A DNA stretch of 42,717 nucleotides from Ruminiclostridium sp. (GTDB lineage Bacteria > Bacillota > Clostridia > Oscillospirales > Ruminococcaceae): NCBI GenBank assembly GCA_017625405.1, contig JAGALB010000011.1, positions 1-42,717 of the forward strand, read 5' to 3'. The notes below the pieces were generated by a model. It had not been told where the DNA came from. It saw only the letters and a program-made list of their open reading frames with translations, and did no database searches. Below, piece by piece: positions 16,091 to 25,197 of the stretch. Both the position numbers and the translations under genes were made by a program. Every line of letters starts with the position of its first letter. The first letter of the stretch is position 1.

Positions 16091-16633
16091 TTACTGTAAA
16101 TATAACATGGCTGCGTCAATAGTCGCTAATCTTGAATCCTGAAAAGCCATCGGAGTTTTATAGGGATCCGCAAGAATTTCGCTGAGTTCCTGAATCTCAA
16201 TCATTTCTTCGTCGGTAAAGTCCGTACGTGTCAGTGCTTCTTCAAGATAATAAGCATATCTTTCCATCGAATCAAGAAGCTTCATGTATTCATCTGCAAC
16301 GGTAATCATGGCTTCGTGCTGTTCGATTATCTCCTCGCAGGGACAGGTAAGTTCAAGGATTTTTTCTGCTGACTCCCTGCACTGTTCAATTGCTTTTTTC
16401 AGCTCAGAAGCATTGCCCTCGAAATATGAGTTGAACAAGGGTTCTTCGCTATTAAAAATCTTACCGTCATAGTAGATGATATCGTCGCAATAGAACTGGC
16501 ATTCCGTTCTGATATCAGCTTCATCAGCAGGTGCGGCAGTTGTGGTTGTTGCCGCAGTCTGAGCTGTGCTGCTGCAGGCTGAAACAGTAAGAATCATAGC
16601 TGCAAGGATAGCAGATAATGTCTTTTTAATCAT
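16091..16633 (-). CDS. Predicted lipoprotein, helical
   Basis: A 180-residue lipoprotein with signal peptide MIKKTLSAILAAMILTVSAC (lipobox Cys20), a Thr/Ala linker and an acidic helical domain. AGAGGA is 5-6 nt before the ATG, 28 nt after ilvE. It is shorter than its downstream paralogue: the body ends at about residue 180 instead of 322. No catalytic motif is visible. Its place between ilvE and glyQS says little about function. Confidence 0.78.
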   Translation of the reverse strand: MIKKTLSAILAAMILTVSACSSTAQTAATTTTAAPADEADIRTECQFYCDDIIYYDGKIFNSEEPLFNSYFEGNASELKKAIEQCRESAEKILELTCPCEEIIEQHEAMITVADEYMKLLDSMERYAYYLEEALTRTDFTDEEMIEIQELSEILADPYKTPMAFQDSRLATIDAAMLYLQ

Positions 16634-16661
16634 AATTTTCCTCTTATGTATATGTGGTTGA

Positions 16662-17732
16662 TTACTTCTTTAAAGGAACAATCCAGCCCATTTCATCAGC
16701 AAGCTTGCCGTACTGCATACCTGTCATTGTATCGTAAAGCTTCTGGGAGATTGCGCCGATCTTGTTGTCGTTGATTTCCATTACAAGGTCGCCGTACTTT
16801 AAGTGGCCTACAGGGGAGATAACCGCAGCTGTACCGGAACCGAATACTTCCTGAAGCTTGCCTGCCTTGTATGCGTCAGCAACTTCTTCGATAGCGATTC
16901 TTCTTTCGGAAACCTTCATACCCCACTTGCGGCAGAGTTCGAGAACGGACTTTCTTGTGATACCGGGGAGGATAGAGCCCTGGAGTTCAGGAGTTAAAAC
17001 TTCACCGTCGATAATGAAGAAGATGTTCATAGCGCCAACTTCTTCGATGTACTTTCTTTCAACACCGTCAAGCCAGAGAACCTGTGCATAGTTCTGCTTG
17101 TGTGCTTCGTCCTGACCTGCTAAGGAAGCAGCGTAGTTACCGCCTGTCTTTGTATAACCCATACCGCCCTTTACTGCACGTACATAGTTCTGTTCAACGT
17201 AGATGTCAACAGGGTTTAAGCCGCTTGCATAGTAAGCGCCGGAGGGAGAGCAGATGATAATGAAGTAGTACTTGTCGCCGGGGCGTACGCCGAGGAAGGG
17301 GTCAGCGGCAAAAACGAAGGGTCTGATGTAGAGGGAAGCACCGTCTGTGTGGGGAACCCAGTCCTTATCAACTTCAACCAGAGTGTGGAGAGCCTGTAAA
17401 GCGTCTTCAACGGGGATCTGGGGGATGATAAGACGTTCAGCGGACTGATTAAGACGCTTGAAGTTTTCTTCGGGGCGGAAGAACTGGATTTCGCCGTCGG
17501 GTGTTCTGTAAGCCTTCATACCTTCGAAGATTTCCTGACCGTAGTGAAGAACCATGGCAGCAGGAGAAAGCTCGATATTGCCATAGGGTACGATTCTTGC
17601 GTCGTGCCAGCCCATACCTGTGTCGTATTCCATAACGAACATATGATCGGAGAATACCTTACCGAAACCGAGCTTGCTTTCGTCAGCGGGCTTTGCCTTG
17701 GGAGTTGTTGTTTTTGTGATTTTGATTTCCAT
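16662..17732 (-). CDS. ilvE: Branched-chain amino acid aminotransferase
   Basis: A 356-residue PLP-dependent fold-type IV transaminase of the long BCAT group. It interconverts Leu, Ile and Val with their 2-oxo acids, using 2-oxoglutarate/glutamate. PLP-binding Lys195 lies in 'MGYTKTGGNYAAS'; other landmarks are 'HYGQEIFEGMKAYR' (63-76), 'SLYIRPFVFAADPFLGV', 'IEEVGAMNIFF' and 'EVFGSGTAAVISPV'. Length is normal. AAAGGA lies 10 nt before the ATG. It is the first gene of the operon, driven by the promoter at 17785-17813. Confidence 0.97.
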   Translation of the reverse strand: MEIKITKTTTPKAKPADESKLGFGKVFSDHMFVMEYDTGMGWHDARIVPYGNIELSPAAMVLHYGQEIFEGMKAYRTPDGEIQFFRPEENFKRLNQSAERLIIPQIPVEDALQALHTLVEVDKDWVPHTDGASLYIRPFVFAADPFLGVRPGDKYYFIIICSPSGAYYASGLNPVDIYVEQNYVRAVKGGMGYTKTGGNYAASLAGQDEAHKQNYAQVLWLDGVERKYIEEVGAMNIFFIIDGEVLTPELQGSILPGITRKSVLELCRKWGMKVSERRIAIEEVADAYKAGKLQEVFGSGTAAVISPVGHLKYGDLVMEINDNKIGAISQKLYDTMTGMQYGKLADEMGWIVPLKK

Positions 17733-17784
17733 TGTTTTTGTTTCCTTTCTTGTATTAGCGTTAAGCTGAATTAAATCAACCCTT

Positions 17785-17813
17785 ATTATACCATTTTTAT
17801 ACGGATTTGTAAA
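17785..17813 (-). promoter_or_regulatory. Sigma-A-type promoter of the ilvE-glyQS operon
   Basis: Minus strand TTTACA (17813-17808), 17-nt spacer, TATAAT (17790-17785). The leader is about 45 nt, too short for a T-box. Confidence 0.75.
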
Positions 17814-17846
17814 TATATTTGATAAAAATTTTGGGAAAAGAATAAA

Positions 17847-18191
17847 TTATCGTAAGTCTATTCTTATTGTTTCCCATAAAGGACCGTAATAGGATAAACG
17901 TTTCGTTTTTATTTCTTCATGTATTTGCTTGATTGCGGTTTCTATAAGCTTTTTGAAATCCTCTTGAGTGTTACATGAATATTCAGCTACAGGCCTATTG
18001 CCCGTGTCCCAGAGTATAGTTACAAAGAATAATTCATCAAAGCCTGCAATGAGTGTGAGTTTATGCGGAAACGCAACCTCAAGCATATATGGTGCAAGAT
18101 AAGGCTCGCAATACAAGATATTTTCGCAGTCGGAAAAATCGAAATCGTTCCAGAAATTTGTCCAAAGTGTTGAATCAGAATAATCTACCAT
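17847..18191 (-). CDS. Small protein of unknown function
   Basis: A 114-residue acidic, soluble protein rich in Trp, Tyr and Phe (STLWTNFWNDFDFSDCENI). No signal peptide or membrane segment is seen. AAGGAG is 5 nt before the ATG at 18191; a longer TTG reading from 18209 would swallow that site, so I rejected it. It is probably the last gene of the P-type ATPase - rnhA unit, 72 nt after the DUF3592-like gene. I do not recognise the family. Confidence 0.62.
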   Translation of the reverse strand: MVDYSDSTLWTNFWNDFDFSDCENILYCEPYLAPYMLEVAFPHKLTLIAGFDELFFVTILWDTGNRPVAEYSCNTQEDFKKLIETAIKQIHEEIKTKRLSYYGPLWETIRIDLR

Positions 18192-18263
18192 GTTTTCTCC
18201 TTGCTGCAATAGATTTGTAAATAACTTAAAAAAACTGCAAAAATCCTTCTTTATTCGTAATTC

Positions 18264-18706
18264 TTATACCTTGCCTCTTTTTTTATATCCCATCATATAT
18301 GCCGCACCGAAAGCAACAACGCCTGCGAAAACGCATATAAATCCGAAAGGTGTGCTTGTGAGAGCTATTCTTTCAGGGTTTTCGGGGTCTATGTAAATAT
18401 ATACGCTGTTGCCGACGACTTTTGGTTTGAATATGGTGGTATCGCTTTTTAAAATGAGGCTTGTGTAGGTTTTGCCGTTATATTCGTAAACAATATCATA
18501 GTCGTTTTTTTCGTCGCTTTCCTCGCTCAGGTAATGGCGGTGCCTGCCGTCCGAATCGGCAATTGTCGCATTTACGGTTACGCCCTTTGAAACTATGCTG
18601 TCATTGGTTATGATACGGAAAATTCCGAATCCGATAAGCAGAAATCCCACAGCAATTGCTAAAAGCTGTTCTTTTTAAGTGCTTTGATTTTTTCGGTTAT
18701 TTTCAT
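18264..18706 (-). pseudogene. DUF3592-like two-TM membrane protein with 5' frameshift
   Basis: The long frame codes two membrane segments around an outside beta-rich domain ('YDIVYEYNGKTYTS', 'VGNSVYIYIDPENPERIAL'), like DUF3592 proteins. But that frame has no ATG. A good start with GTGAGG upstream at 18706 opens 'MKITEKIKALKK' and then hits a stop after 15 codons. Adding one A in the A5 run (18676-18672) joins both into one natural protein of about 147 residues beginning MKITEKIKALKKEQLLAIAVGF. So it is a one-base deletion (true or a sequencing error) or a slippage site. A GTG at 18650 could still start a shortened product. It begins 10 nt after rnhA. Confidence 0.7.
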
Positions 18707-18716
18707 TTTTCCTCAC

Positions 18717-19166
18717 TTATTTACCTGCAAACTCATCTCTCATCATTACCGCAAGAGTGTCGCAGCGTTCATTTTCCGCATGTCCTGCGTGTCCCTTTAT
18801 CCAGTTGAAGGTGACATCGTGGGTTTCGAGAAGATTCAGGAGTCTTTCCCATAAATCGCTGTTGAGGGCAGGCTTTTTGTCGCTTTTTACCCAGCCGTTC
18901 TTCTGCCATGATTTCGCCCAGCCCTTTGTAACGCTGTCAACCACGTATTTTGAGTCGGTCTGGAGTATTACCTTACATGGATATTTAAGTGCCTCAAGTC
19001 CTGTGATTACACCCATAAGCTCCATGCGGTTGTTGGTGGTGTGCTTTTCACCGCCGGAAAGCTCCTTTTCTCTGCCGTCACAGCGGAGAATTACGCCATA
19101 TCCGCCGGGGCCGGGGTTTCCCGAACAGGCGCCGTCCGAAAAAATATATACTGTTTTTTTATCCAT
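18717..19166 (-). CDS. rnhA: Ribonuclease HI
   Basis: A 149-residue enzyme that cuts the RNA strand of RNA-DNA hybrids. The catalytic acids are visible: Asp11 ([11 protein letters not shown]), Glu49 (NNRMEL), Asp71 (QTDSKYV) and Asp136 (ERCDTLA); the His loop is '[11 protein letters not shown]'. It has the basic handle region ([12 protein letters not shown]) of E. coli-type enzymes. AAAGGA lies 9 nt before the ATG. Its start overlaps the P-type ATPase stop by 8 nt, so the two are translationally coupled. Confidence 0.97.
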   Translation of the reverse strand: MDKKTVYIFSDGACSGNPGPGGYGVILRCDGREKELSGGEKHTTNNRMELMGVITGLEALKYPCKVILQTDSKYVVDSVTKGWAKSWQKNGWVKSDKKPALNSDLWERLLNLLETHDVTFNWIKGHAGHAENERCDTLAVMMRDEFAGK

Positions 19167-21486
19167 TGTTTATGTCCTTTCTTCGGAGTGCTTCCGCAAT
19201 TTTTCTGATAACCGCGGATAAGCCGATTATTACGCCGAGGGCTGAAGCTGAAATTATGACAGCGCAGGCGGTCATTTCACGCTCAAAGGCAACAATTCCG
19301 AAAAACCAGGGGAACAGCATACTGCCCACGGTGAAAGCGGCAATCAGTATTGCCAGCATTGCGATTTTCCATGATTTTACAGGATGGCAGCATCTTGCTG
19401 TGATCATAAATGAAATGGCTGCAAGAACTACCGTTGCAAGCGTACTCATCTGTGCGGTTGTAAAGCCGAAATGCCCCGAACAGACAAGCACGGCAATCAT
19501 CGCAAGAACTACCGTAATTCCGTTGGGCAGTGCCCTTTGCATTACGTTTCCGATGAAGCTGCCACGGATGATATCCTTATTGGGCTGAAGCGCAAGCAAA
19601 AAGCTGGGCGCGCCTATGCAGAGCGCATTGACAAGGGTCATCTGTATCGGCTCAAATAAAAAGGGAAGCTGTATAAATACAAAAACCAGAGCGAGTATAA
19701 AGCTGTATACGGTTTTTGAAAGGAAAAGGGTGGCAGAACGCTGTAAATTATTGATGGAGCGTCTGCCTTCTGCCACAACCAGCGGCATTGATGCGAAATT
19801 GCTGTCAAGCAGGACAAGGTTTGATACATTTCTTGCCGCTTCGCTTCCGCTCTGCATTGCAACGGAGCAGTCGGATTCCTTGAGGGCGAGAACGTCATTG
19901 ACGCCATCGCCTGTCATAGCTACCGTATGTCCCTTTGCCTTGAGTGCCTTTATTATTTCCAGCTTCTTGTCAGGTGTAACCCTGCCGAAAACTGTATAAT
20001 CACCGACTACATCGGCTATATTTTCCACGGTGCTTGCGTCAATGTAACTTCCGGCGTTGTCAACGCCTGCCTTTTCTGCGACGGCACTTACTGTAAGCGG
20101 ATTGTCGCCTGAGATTATCTTTATCTCCACGCCCTGTTCCCTGAAAAATTCAAGTGTGGCGGGAGCTTCTTCACGGATTTTATCGGTAATTGCAATTAAT
20201 GCAACAGGAGTTATGTTATCAGGTAATTCTTTATCCCTGAAGGGTTCGGAGGAGTGGGCAAGAAGCAGTATTCTTCTGCCGTTTTCCGAAAAATCCTCTG
20301 TAATACTGCGTATGCATTCAAAGCTGCCGCCCAGAATAAATTCCGCAGCACCTAAAATGTAGCTGCCCTTTTGTCCGAAATATGCGCCGCTCCACTTCCT
20401 TGCGGAAGAAAAGGGAAGCACCTGCTCCGCTTTCCAGTTGCTTTCACCGTTCCAGCGCTGTTTCAGTGCATTGAAAGTGGGATTTCTGTCATCCAGCGCA
20501 TTCATAAGTGCGGTAAGCGCTTCATCAGCTGCCTTGTCTGTCAGCAGTTTTACATCATCAACCGCCATTACCCCTTCGGTGATTGTGCCTGTCTTGTCAA
20601 GACAAAGCACATCAACCCTTGCGAGGGTTTCAATGCAGTACATATCCTGTACAAGGGTCTGCTTCTGTGCAAGACGGATGGTGCTTACCGCCAGCACCAC
20701 GCTGGACAGCAGCACAAGCCCTTCGGGTATCATACCGATTATTGCGGCGACGGTACTGGTGACGGCTCTGTCAAAGCTCTGACCTGTGACATATATTGAA
20801 TTATAGAGCAGTATTCCCATAATCGGGATAATACACACGCCGATTATTTTCAGAATCAGATTTATGGAATCCATCATTTTTGACTGGGGCTTTTTCAGAT
20901 ATTTTGCGCCGTTTGTCATACGGCCGGCAAAGCTGTCTGCGCCCAGTCCGGTAACGGCAGCTCTTGCTTCACCGCTTACCACAAAGCTGCCTGACAGGAT
21001 TTTGTCGCCTTCTTTTTTGTAAATCGGGTCAGCTTCGCCTGTTATGAGGCTTTCGTTTACCTCGCATTCTCCCGAAATCACCACGCAGTCGGCCGCTGCC
21101 TGTGTACCCGTGCGGAAAACAACAAGCTCGTCCGCAACTATATCCTCGGTTGAAATCTCCGTTTCAGCTCCGTCACGGATAACCGCCGCTCTGGGGGCAG
21201 AAACAAGCGTAAGCCTGTCTATGATGCGCTTTGCACGTATTTCCTGAAAAATGCCGATGCCCGTATTGAACACGATAACAAGGGCGAACATTGCGTTTTT
21301 CGGCGAGCCTACACCGAAAACCATAGCTGCAAGGGCGATATTTATAAGGTTGAAGAATGTGAATATGTTCTGAAGAACTATCTGTTTTACCGATTTGGTT
21401 TTCGGGTTGGGATTTCCGTTTACACGGCCGTTTTTAACCCTTTCGCCAACCTCCTCGGCGGTGAGTCCGTTTATTCTGTCTTTCAT
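19159..21486 (-). CDS. Cation-transporting P-type ATPase (CtpE-like)
   Basis: A 775-residue membrane pump. The phosphorylation site is '[12 protein letters not shown]', the hinge '[16 protein letters not shown]', and the actuator loop reads 'LITGEADP', that is TGEA instead of the usual TGES. About eight to ten membrane segments are arranged as 2+2+up to 6 ('[17 protein letters not shown]' opens the last group). '[17 protein letters not shown]' and the absence of N-terminal metal-binding domains fit the CtpE/exported-type P-ATPases, for which calcium has been proposed. The ion here is unproven. AGAGGA lies 7 nt before the ATG. It leads the operon with rnhA. Confidence 0.88.
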   Translation of the reverse strand: MKDRINGLTAEEVGERVKNGRVNGNPNPKTKSVKQIVLQNIFTFFNLINIALAAMVFGVGSPKNAMFALVIVFNTGIGIFQEIRAKRIIDRLTLVSAPRAAVIRDGAETEISTEDIVADELVVFRTGTQAAADCVVISGECEVNESLITGEADPIYKKEGDKILSGSFVVSGEARAAVTGLGADSFAGRMTNGAKYLKKPQSKMMDSINLILKIIGVCIIPIMGILLYNSIYVTGQSFDRAVTSTVAAIIGMIPEGLVLLSSVVLAVSTIRLAQKQTLVQDMYCIETLARVDVLCLDKTGTITEGVMAVDDVKLLTDKAADEALTALMNALDDRNPTFNALKQRWNGESNWKAEQVLPFSSARKWSGAYFGQKGSYILGAAEFILGGSFECIRSITEDFSENGRRILLLAHSSEPFRDKELPDNITPVALIAITDKIREEAPATLEFFREQGVEIKIISGDNPLTVSAVAEKAGVDNAGSYIDASTVENIADVVGDYTVFGRVTPDKKLEIIKALKAKGHTVAMTGDGVNDVLALKESDCSVAMQSGSEAARNVSNLVLLDSNFASMPLVVAEGRRSINNLQRSATLFLSKTVYSFILALVFVFIQLPFLFEPIQMTLVNALCIGAPSFLLALQPNKDIIRGSFIGNVMQRALPNGITVVLAMIAVLVCSGHFGFTTAQMSTLATVVLAAISFMITARCCHPVKSWKIAMLAILIAAFTVGSMLFPWFFGIVAFEREMTACAVIISASALGVIIGLSAVIRKIAEALRRKDINNG

Positions 21487-21568
21487 TTTATGTTCCTCTC
21501 TTCCGGATTATGGTTATTATACTACATTTATAATAAAATATCAAGCAAAAACACGCTGTATCGTGTTA

Positions 21569-21597
21569 TTGACAATTAAATTCATTTATGATATGAT
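21569..21597 (+). promoter_or_regulatory. Promoter of PASTA lipoprotein
   Basis: TTGACA (21569-21574), 17-nt spacer, TATGAT (21592-21597); the start codon is at 21667. Confidence 0.75.
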
Positions 21598-21666
21598 AAA
21601 TTAGTATAGATATTTTCGGCATAAAGCCGTGTTTATATTATATAATTGTATAGAAAGGAACACACA

Positions 21667-22692
21667 ATGAAAAAGATAATTTCCGTTATTTTAGCTTCTG
21701 TTATGGTTCTGTCACTCTGCTCCTGTCAGGGTAATACCTCTGAAAGCTTCACGACCACAACAGCTCCCGTTGATACACGTCCCGAAGCACCCAATTTCGT
21801 AGGCCTCAGTCTGGAGCAGATTGAAATGCGTTATCCCGACCTCAGACTGAATGCTTCATATGAGTATTCTGACGAATATGCAAAGAATGTTGTTATTGAG
21901 CAGGAAATCGAAGCAGGCGAAAGATACGACGATGATACCGTATTCAATGTTGTTGTCAGCAGCGGCTCAAAGCTCATTGAAATTGACGACTATACCAACA
22001 GAAACATTGATGATGTGGAAACACTTCTCTCAAAGCAGGGCTTTGAATGTGTTGTTGTTTACGAAGAAGACAGCAAGGTTACAAAGAACTGCGTTATCAA
22101 GACTGTACCTGCTGCACGTGAAAAGGCCGAAGCAGGCACAACCGTAACCTGCTATGTAAGCCTTGGTGCTGCAACTGTTATGAGTGTGGTGCCTGATTTC
22201 ACAGGTCTTACCATTGAACAGGCTACCGAACTTGCTACCGAAAACAATCTTATGCTTACAATTACATACGAGGACAGTGATGATGCAGAGCCTGGTACGG
22301 TTCTCTCCCAGAGTATCGACCCTGATACTGAGGTTGAGCCTGAAACACGCATTGTTGTCACAATTGCAGGCGAAACCGCTTCTTCCTCTGCATCCACAAC
22401 AATCAACGTAAGCCTCAAGGGCGATGTTGCAGGTGAATTCCAGCTGAAATACTACATCGACGGTACTCTTCAGGAAGAGAAGACAGAAATCAAGGAGCTC
22501 AGCCTTACCAGAAAGATAAGCTGGGAGGTTTCAGGCACTGATGTGCATACCTTTACAATCATTGTAACTTCCCTCAAGACAGGCAAATCAGGCACTCTTT
22601 ACGAGATGGAGGTTGACTTCACACAGGATCCTCCTGCCCGTGACCACCATGATACATTCAATGCGAATATCTTCTCACAGCTGCTTGAATGA
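21667..22692 (+). CDS. Lipoprotein with three PASTA domains
   Basis: A 341-residue protein. The signal peptide ends at 'LCSC' (lipid-modified Cys about residue 20), followed by a Thr linker. Three PASTA units follow: 'PNFVGLSLEQIEMRYP...' (about 42-100), 'IEIDDYTNRNIDDVETLLSKQG' (about 101-165) and 'VPDFTGLTIEQATELATENN' (about 170-230). A C-terminal beta domain (about 240-325) lies after a Ser linker. PASTA domains bind peptidoglycan or muropeptides and usually sit on PknB-type kinases or PBPs; here there is no kinase or PBP part. AAAGGA is 7 nt before the ATG. It is monocistronic: own promoter, and terminator at 22725-22749. Confidence 0.88.
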   Translation: MKKIISVILASVMVLSLCSCQGNTSESFTTTTAPVDTRPEAPNFVGLSLEQIEMRYPDLRLNASYEYSDEYAKNVVIEQEIEAGERYDDDTVFNVVVSSGSKLIEIDDYTNRNIDDVETLLSKQGFECVVVYEEDSKVTKNCVIKTVPAAREKAEAGTTVTCYVSLGAATVMSVVPDFTGLTIEQATELATENNLMLTITYEDSDDAEPGTVLSQSIDPDTEVEPETRIVVTIAGETASSSASTTINVSLKGDVAGEFQLKYYIDGTLQEEKTEIKELSLTRKISWEVSGTDVHTFTIIVTSLKTGKSGTLYEMEVDFTQDPPARDHHDTFNANIFSQLLE

Positions 22693-22724
22693 TGACCATA
22701 TTCTGATTGAAAGGTTACATAAAG

Positions 22725-22756
22725 GTTTCAAAAGGGCGCGTTTTGAAACATTTTTA
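22725..22756 (+). terminator. Terminator of PASTA lipoprotein gene
   Basis: Perfect arms GTTTCAAAA (22725-22733) and TTTTGAAAC (22741-22749), tail ATTTTTAT. Confidence 0.8.
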
Positions 22757-22880
22757 TATTTAAAATTCACAAAATGATTAAAATTGTAACACTCTGCGTA
22801 TATTTTGCACAATTTTGCAATTTGGGTTTGTAAAAATCTTATAAAATTTACGTTAACTGGAAAAAAATTAAAAAAAACAC

Positions 22881-22990
22881 TTGCAAAAATGGCAAAAATA
22901 CGATATACTGTAATTACAGCAAGAAAGACTTGCTGGGTACGGCTATAACCCTGAGGGGTTATACATAAAAAATTTTATAAGGAGGAAAAA
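22881..22990 (+). promoter_or_regulatory. Promoter and structured leader of first pilin gene
   Basis: TTGCAA (22881-22886), 17-nt spacer, TATACT (22904-22909). The ~75-nt leader has two neat hairpins: CAGCAAG/CTTGCTG (about 22918-22936) and TATAACCC/GGGGTTATA (about 22946-22963). They are followed by an A/T-rich stretch and AAGGAGG. Such 5' hairpins often protect abundant mRNAs. I see no match to a c-di-GMP riboswitch. Confidence 0.65.
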
Positions 22991-22993
22991 ACA

Positions 22994-23635
22994 ATGATAA
23001 AGTTTTTCCAGAAGCTTAAGGCTAAGAAGGGCTTTACACTCGTAGAATTAATCGTAGTTATTGCGATCATCGGTGTATTAGCTGCAATCCTCGTTCCTAC
23101 AATGTTAGGTTACGTAACAAGCTCCAGAGTTACATCTTCTAACTCTACAGCTGCATCCCTCAAGAATAATATCGATAACTTCCTCACAGCATGTGATACA
23201 TCCGGTTACGGTATGCTTAAGGGCAAGGGCAACACATCTAAGTTAACAATTTCTGTTAACGGTGGTCTTTGGACAGTTACTAACGGTACAGTAGGTTCCT
23301 TCAGAAACGGCAACAACAAGACATGGACTGGTTCTGGTTCCGGTAAGGCTGCTGACTCCAAGGTTGGTGTAACATCCCCTGAACAGCTCCTCGCTATCGA
23401 ACTCGCTGACCTCTTCCCCGAAGTACAGACTGGCGGTATCGCTGCTTGGCTCCAGGGTGGTAAGTGCATGGCTGTTACATACACAGCAGACAGCACAAGC
23501 GCTGATCCTCAGACAGAAGCTCTTCTTGGTACAGATGGTTGGACAGCAAAGGTTTGCGCATGGGACAACCAGACAGCTGGTGTATCTTCCGGCGGTTTAA
23601 TCGTAGGTACAGCTCCTGTACTTCCTCTTGGCTAA
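22994..23635 (+). CDS. Type IV pilin-like protein (major pilin candidate)
   Basis: A 213-residue prepilin. The leader MIKFFQKLKAKKG is cut before Phe in 'KKG|FTLVELIVVIAIIGVLAAILVP', the class III signal recognised by PilD-type peptidase; Glu at mature position 5 is present. The rest is Ser/Thr/Gly-rich, ending 'GLIVGTAPVLPLG'. Codon use is strongly biased (GGT/GGC, AAC, CTC, TCC), unlike its neighbours, which suggests very high expression. GGAGG lies about 8 nt before the ATG. No pilus motor, platform or prepilin peptidase gene is in the window. It could build a pilus or act as a pseudopilin. Confidence 0.88.
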   Translation: MIKFFQKLKAKKGFTLVELIVVIAIIGVLAAILVPTMLGYVTSSRVTSSNSTAASLKNNIDNFLTACDTSGYGMLKGKGNTSKLTISVNGGLWTVTNGTVGSFRNGNNKTWTGSGSGKAADSKVGVTSPEQLLAIELADLFPEVQTGGIAAWLQGGKCMAVTYTADSTSADPQTEALLGTDGWTAKVCAWDNQTAGVSSGGLIVGTAPVLPLG

Positions 23636-23674
23636 TATCTTAGTCTTAGGATTCTACATCTGAACATACTTTTT

Positions 23675-23696
23675 CCCCGACGGGTAACCGTCGGGG
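23675..23696 (+). other. Strong hairpin between pilin genes 1 and 2
   Basis: CCCCGACGG/CCGTCGGGG with loop GTAA, without a T-run after it. It could be a partial terminator or a 3' stabiliser that sets different levels of the first and later pilins. Confidence 0.6.
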
Positions 23697-23793
23697 AATT
23701 AAGTAGTTATAAGCTTTTATATGAAATCGCATTAAAGCGATGCGGTCTGATATAAAGGTTTAGGCAAAAGTAAACTAAGGAGAGGATAACTTT

Positions 23794-24453
23794 ATGAACA
23801 GGTTTTTGAGACGCTCCAAAAGCAAAAAAGCGTTCACTATGGTTGAACTCGTTGTTGTAATTGCTATTATAGGTGTGCTTGCAGCATTGATTCTTCCTAA
23901 TCTTATAACTTCCGATGTGCCTGTCAAGGCAAAGGGTTATGCAAAGGATTATTTCTTTGTATCTCAGGAATTTTTCTCCCGTCAGAAGCTTGCATTGGAT
24001 CCGAATCCTGCAAATTCTCCTTTCGGCAACAGCGGTGGCGGTGTCACTACTCTTCATGATATAACTTTTTATACCGAATTTGACAGTTTGGGACAAATCG
24101 CTTCAAACGGTGTTTTACCATTTGGTAACACCAATATGGTCGATTCAGATACTTTCCAGAGTACAGGCGCTATTCAGCCATTAAAGGATTTGGTTGCTGC
24201 ATATGATACATATATGGATCAGTATCTTACAGTAGGTGAGCGTGCAGGTTATTTGTATTGTACTGTTGACGACAACTTCCGTGTTCAGGTCTGCTACTGG
24301 TCTGAATCTGATATTACTGAGCTTCGTGCAGCTGATTCAACACTCACATTCAACGATGATTACATTATCGGCGGTCATTGGTGTGCTTCTTATCCGCCTG
24401 AGCTTTCGGAAGAAGCCAGTGCAACAGCAAATGAAATGTTCGTATACAATTAA
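23794..24453 (+). CDS. Type IV pilin-like protein (minor, Ala at -1)
   Basis: A 219-residue prepilin-like protein with 'SKSKKA|FTMVELVVVIAIIGVLAALILP'. The residue before the cleavage site is Ala, whereas Gly is usual and most prepilin peptidases prefer it. Mature Glu5 is kept. The globular part is unlike the flanking pilins (more Asp, Tyr and Phe; 'DYFFVSQEFFSRQKL') and lacks the 'IVGT.P' ending. GGAGAGG lies about 9 nt before the ATG. It probably belongs to the same transcription unit as the first pilin, 158 nt apart, or has its own start. Confidence 0.83.
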   Translation: MNRFLRRSKSKKAFTMVELVVVIAIIGVLAALILPNLITSDVPVKAKGYAKDYFFVSQEFFSRQKLALDPNPANSPFGNSGGGVTTLHDITFYTEFDSLGQIASNGVLPFGNTNMVDSDTFQSTGAIQPLKDLVAAYDTYMDQYLTVGERAGYLYCTVDDNFRVQVCYWSESDITELRAADSTLTFNDDYIIGGHWCASYPPELSEEASATANEMFVYN

Positions 24454-24521
24454 TATTACAGCAAAACCCCGCAGTTAATTGACCGTGGGGTTTAAACATA
24501 AGAATTAACAGGGAAATTGAT

Positions 24522-25145
24522 ATGAGAAAAATTAGCAAAAAAGGTTTTACACTTGTCGAAGTTCTTGTCGTAATTGCAATAATCGGCGTGCTTGCGGCAA
24601 TACTTGTTCCGACGCTTGTAGGATATACACTTCGCTCAAAAGTTGTTTCAGCGGATTCAACTGCTTCAGATGTGCGGAAATTGATAAATAATTTTCTTAC
24701 CGAAGCTGACGCTGCAAGATATGGTATGAAGCTGTCGCAGACGGCGGTTTGTGAGGGTGAAATAACAGTCCAGAACGGCACATGGACTCTTACAATTTCC
24801 GATCCTACCGTTTTTAATTTTAACAACTATATTTCATGGGACGGTTCAGGTGTTTGTGCTTCAGGTAACACAGAACATGCTGCCGGCGATTCTGCAGATG
24901 ATGCGCTTTTAAAGAAAATTGCTGCTTCTCTTCCTGAAGTTGAGCAGGCATATATCAAGTTCAATCTTAAATCCGGTTCCTGCAATGCTCTTTATATGAC
25001 AACTGAAACTTCTATTGCAGTAACAATGTTGCCATTTAATGCAGATGGTTGGTCTGCTGATAATTATAGTTGGGACACTGTTAATCAGGGCATATGCACT
25101 GAAGGCTTTATTGTAGGAACGTCGCCTGAATTATTATTTGGTTGA
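24522..25145 (+). CDS. Type IV pilin-like protein, paralogue of the first
   Basis: A 207-residue prepilin with a very short leader MRKISKKG before 'FTLVEVLVVIAIIGVLAAILVP'. It is clearly related to the first pilin over its whole length ('STASDVRKLINNFLTEADAARYGM' against 'STAASLKNNIDNFLTACDTSGYGM'), and ends 'GFIVGTSPELLFG' as the first ends 'GLIVGTAPVLPLG'. Codon use is ordinary, so it is likely less expressed. A weak GGG/GGGAAA site precedes the ATG. A terminator follows at 25161-25193. Confidence 0.85.
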   Translation: MRKISKKGFTLVEVLVVIAIIGVLAAILVPTLVGYTLRSKVVSADSTASDVRKLINNFLTEADAARYGMKLSQTAVCEGEITVQNGTWTLTISDPTVFNFNNYISWDGSGVCASGNTEHAAGDSADDALLKKIAASLPEVEQAYIKFNLKSGSCNALYMTTETSIAVTMLPFNADGWSADNYSWDTVNQGICTEGFIVGTSPELLFG

Positions 25146-25160
25146 TTCGGTAAATAAATT

Positions 25161-25193
25161 ACCCCCGCAGAAAACTGCGGGGGTTGTTGTTTA
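25161..25193 (+). terminator. Terminator of pilin cluster
   Basis: ACCCCCGCAG/CTGCGGGGGT, loop AAAA, tail TGTTGTTT. It lies between convergent pilin and SseB-like genes. Confidence 0.85.
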
Positions 25194-25197
25194 CATA

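Noticed and set aside
22910-22990. c-di-GMP riboswitch in the pilin leader
   Set aside because: Expected from pilus regulation in clostridia, but the conserved core of neither known class is visible.
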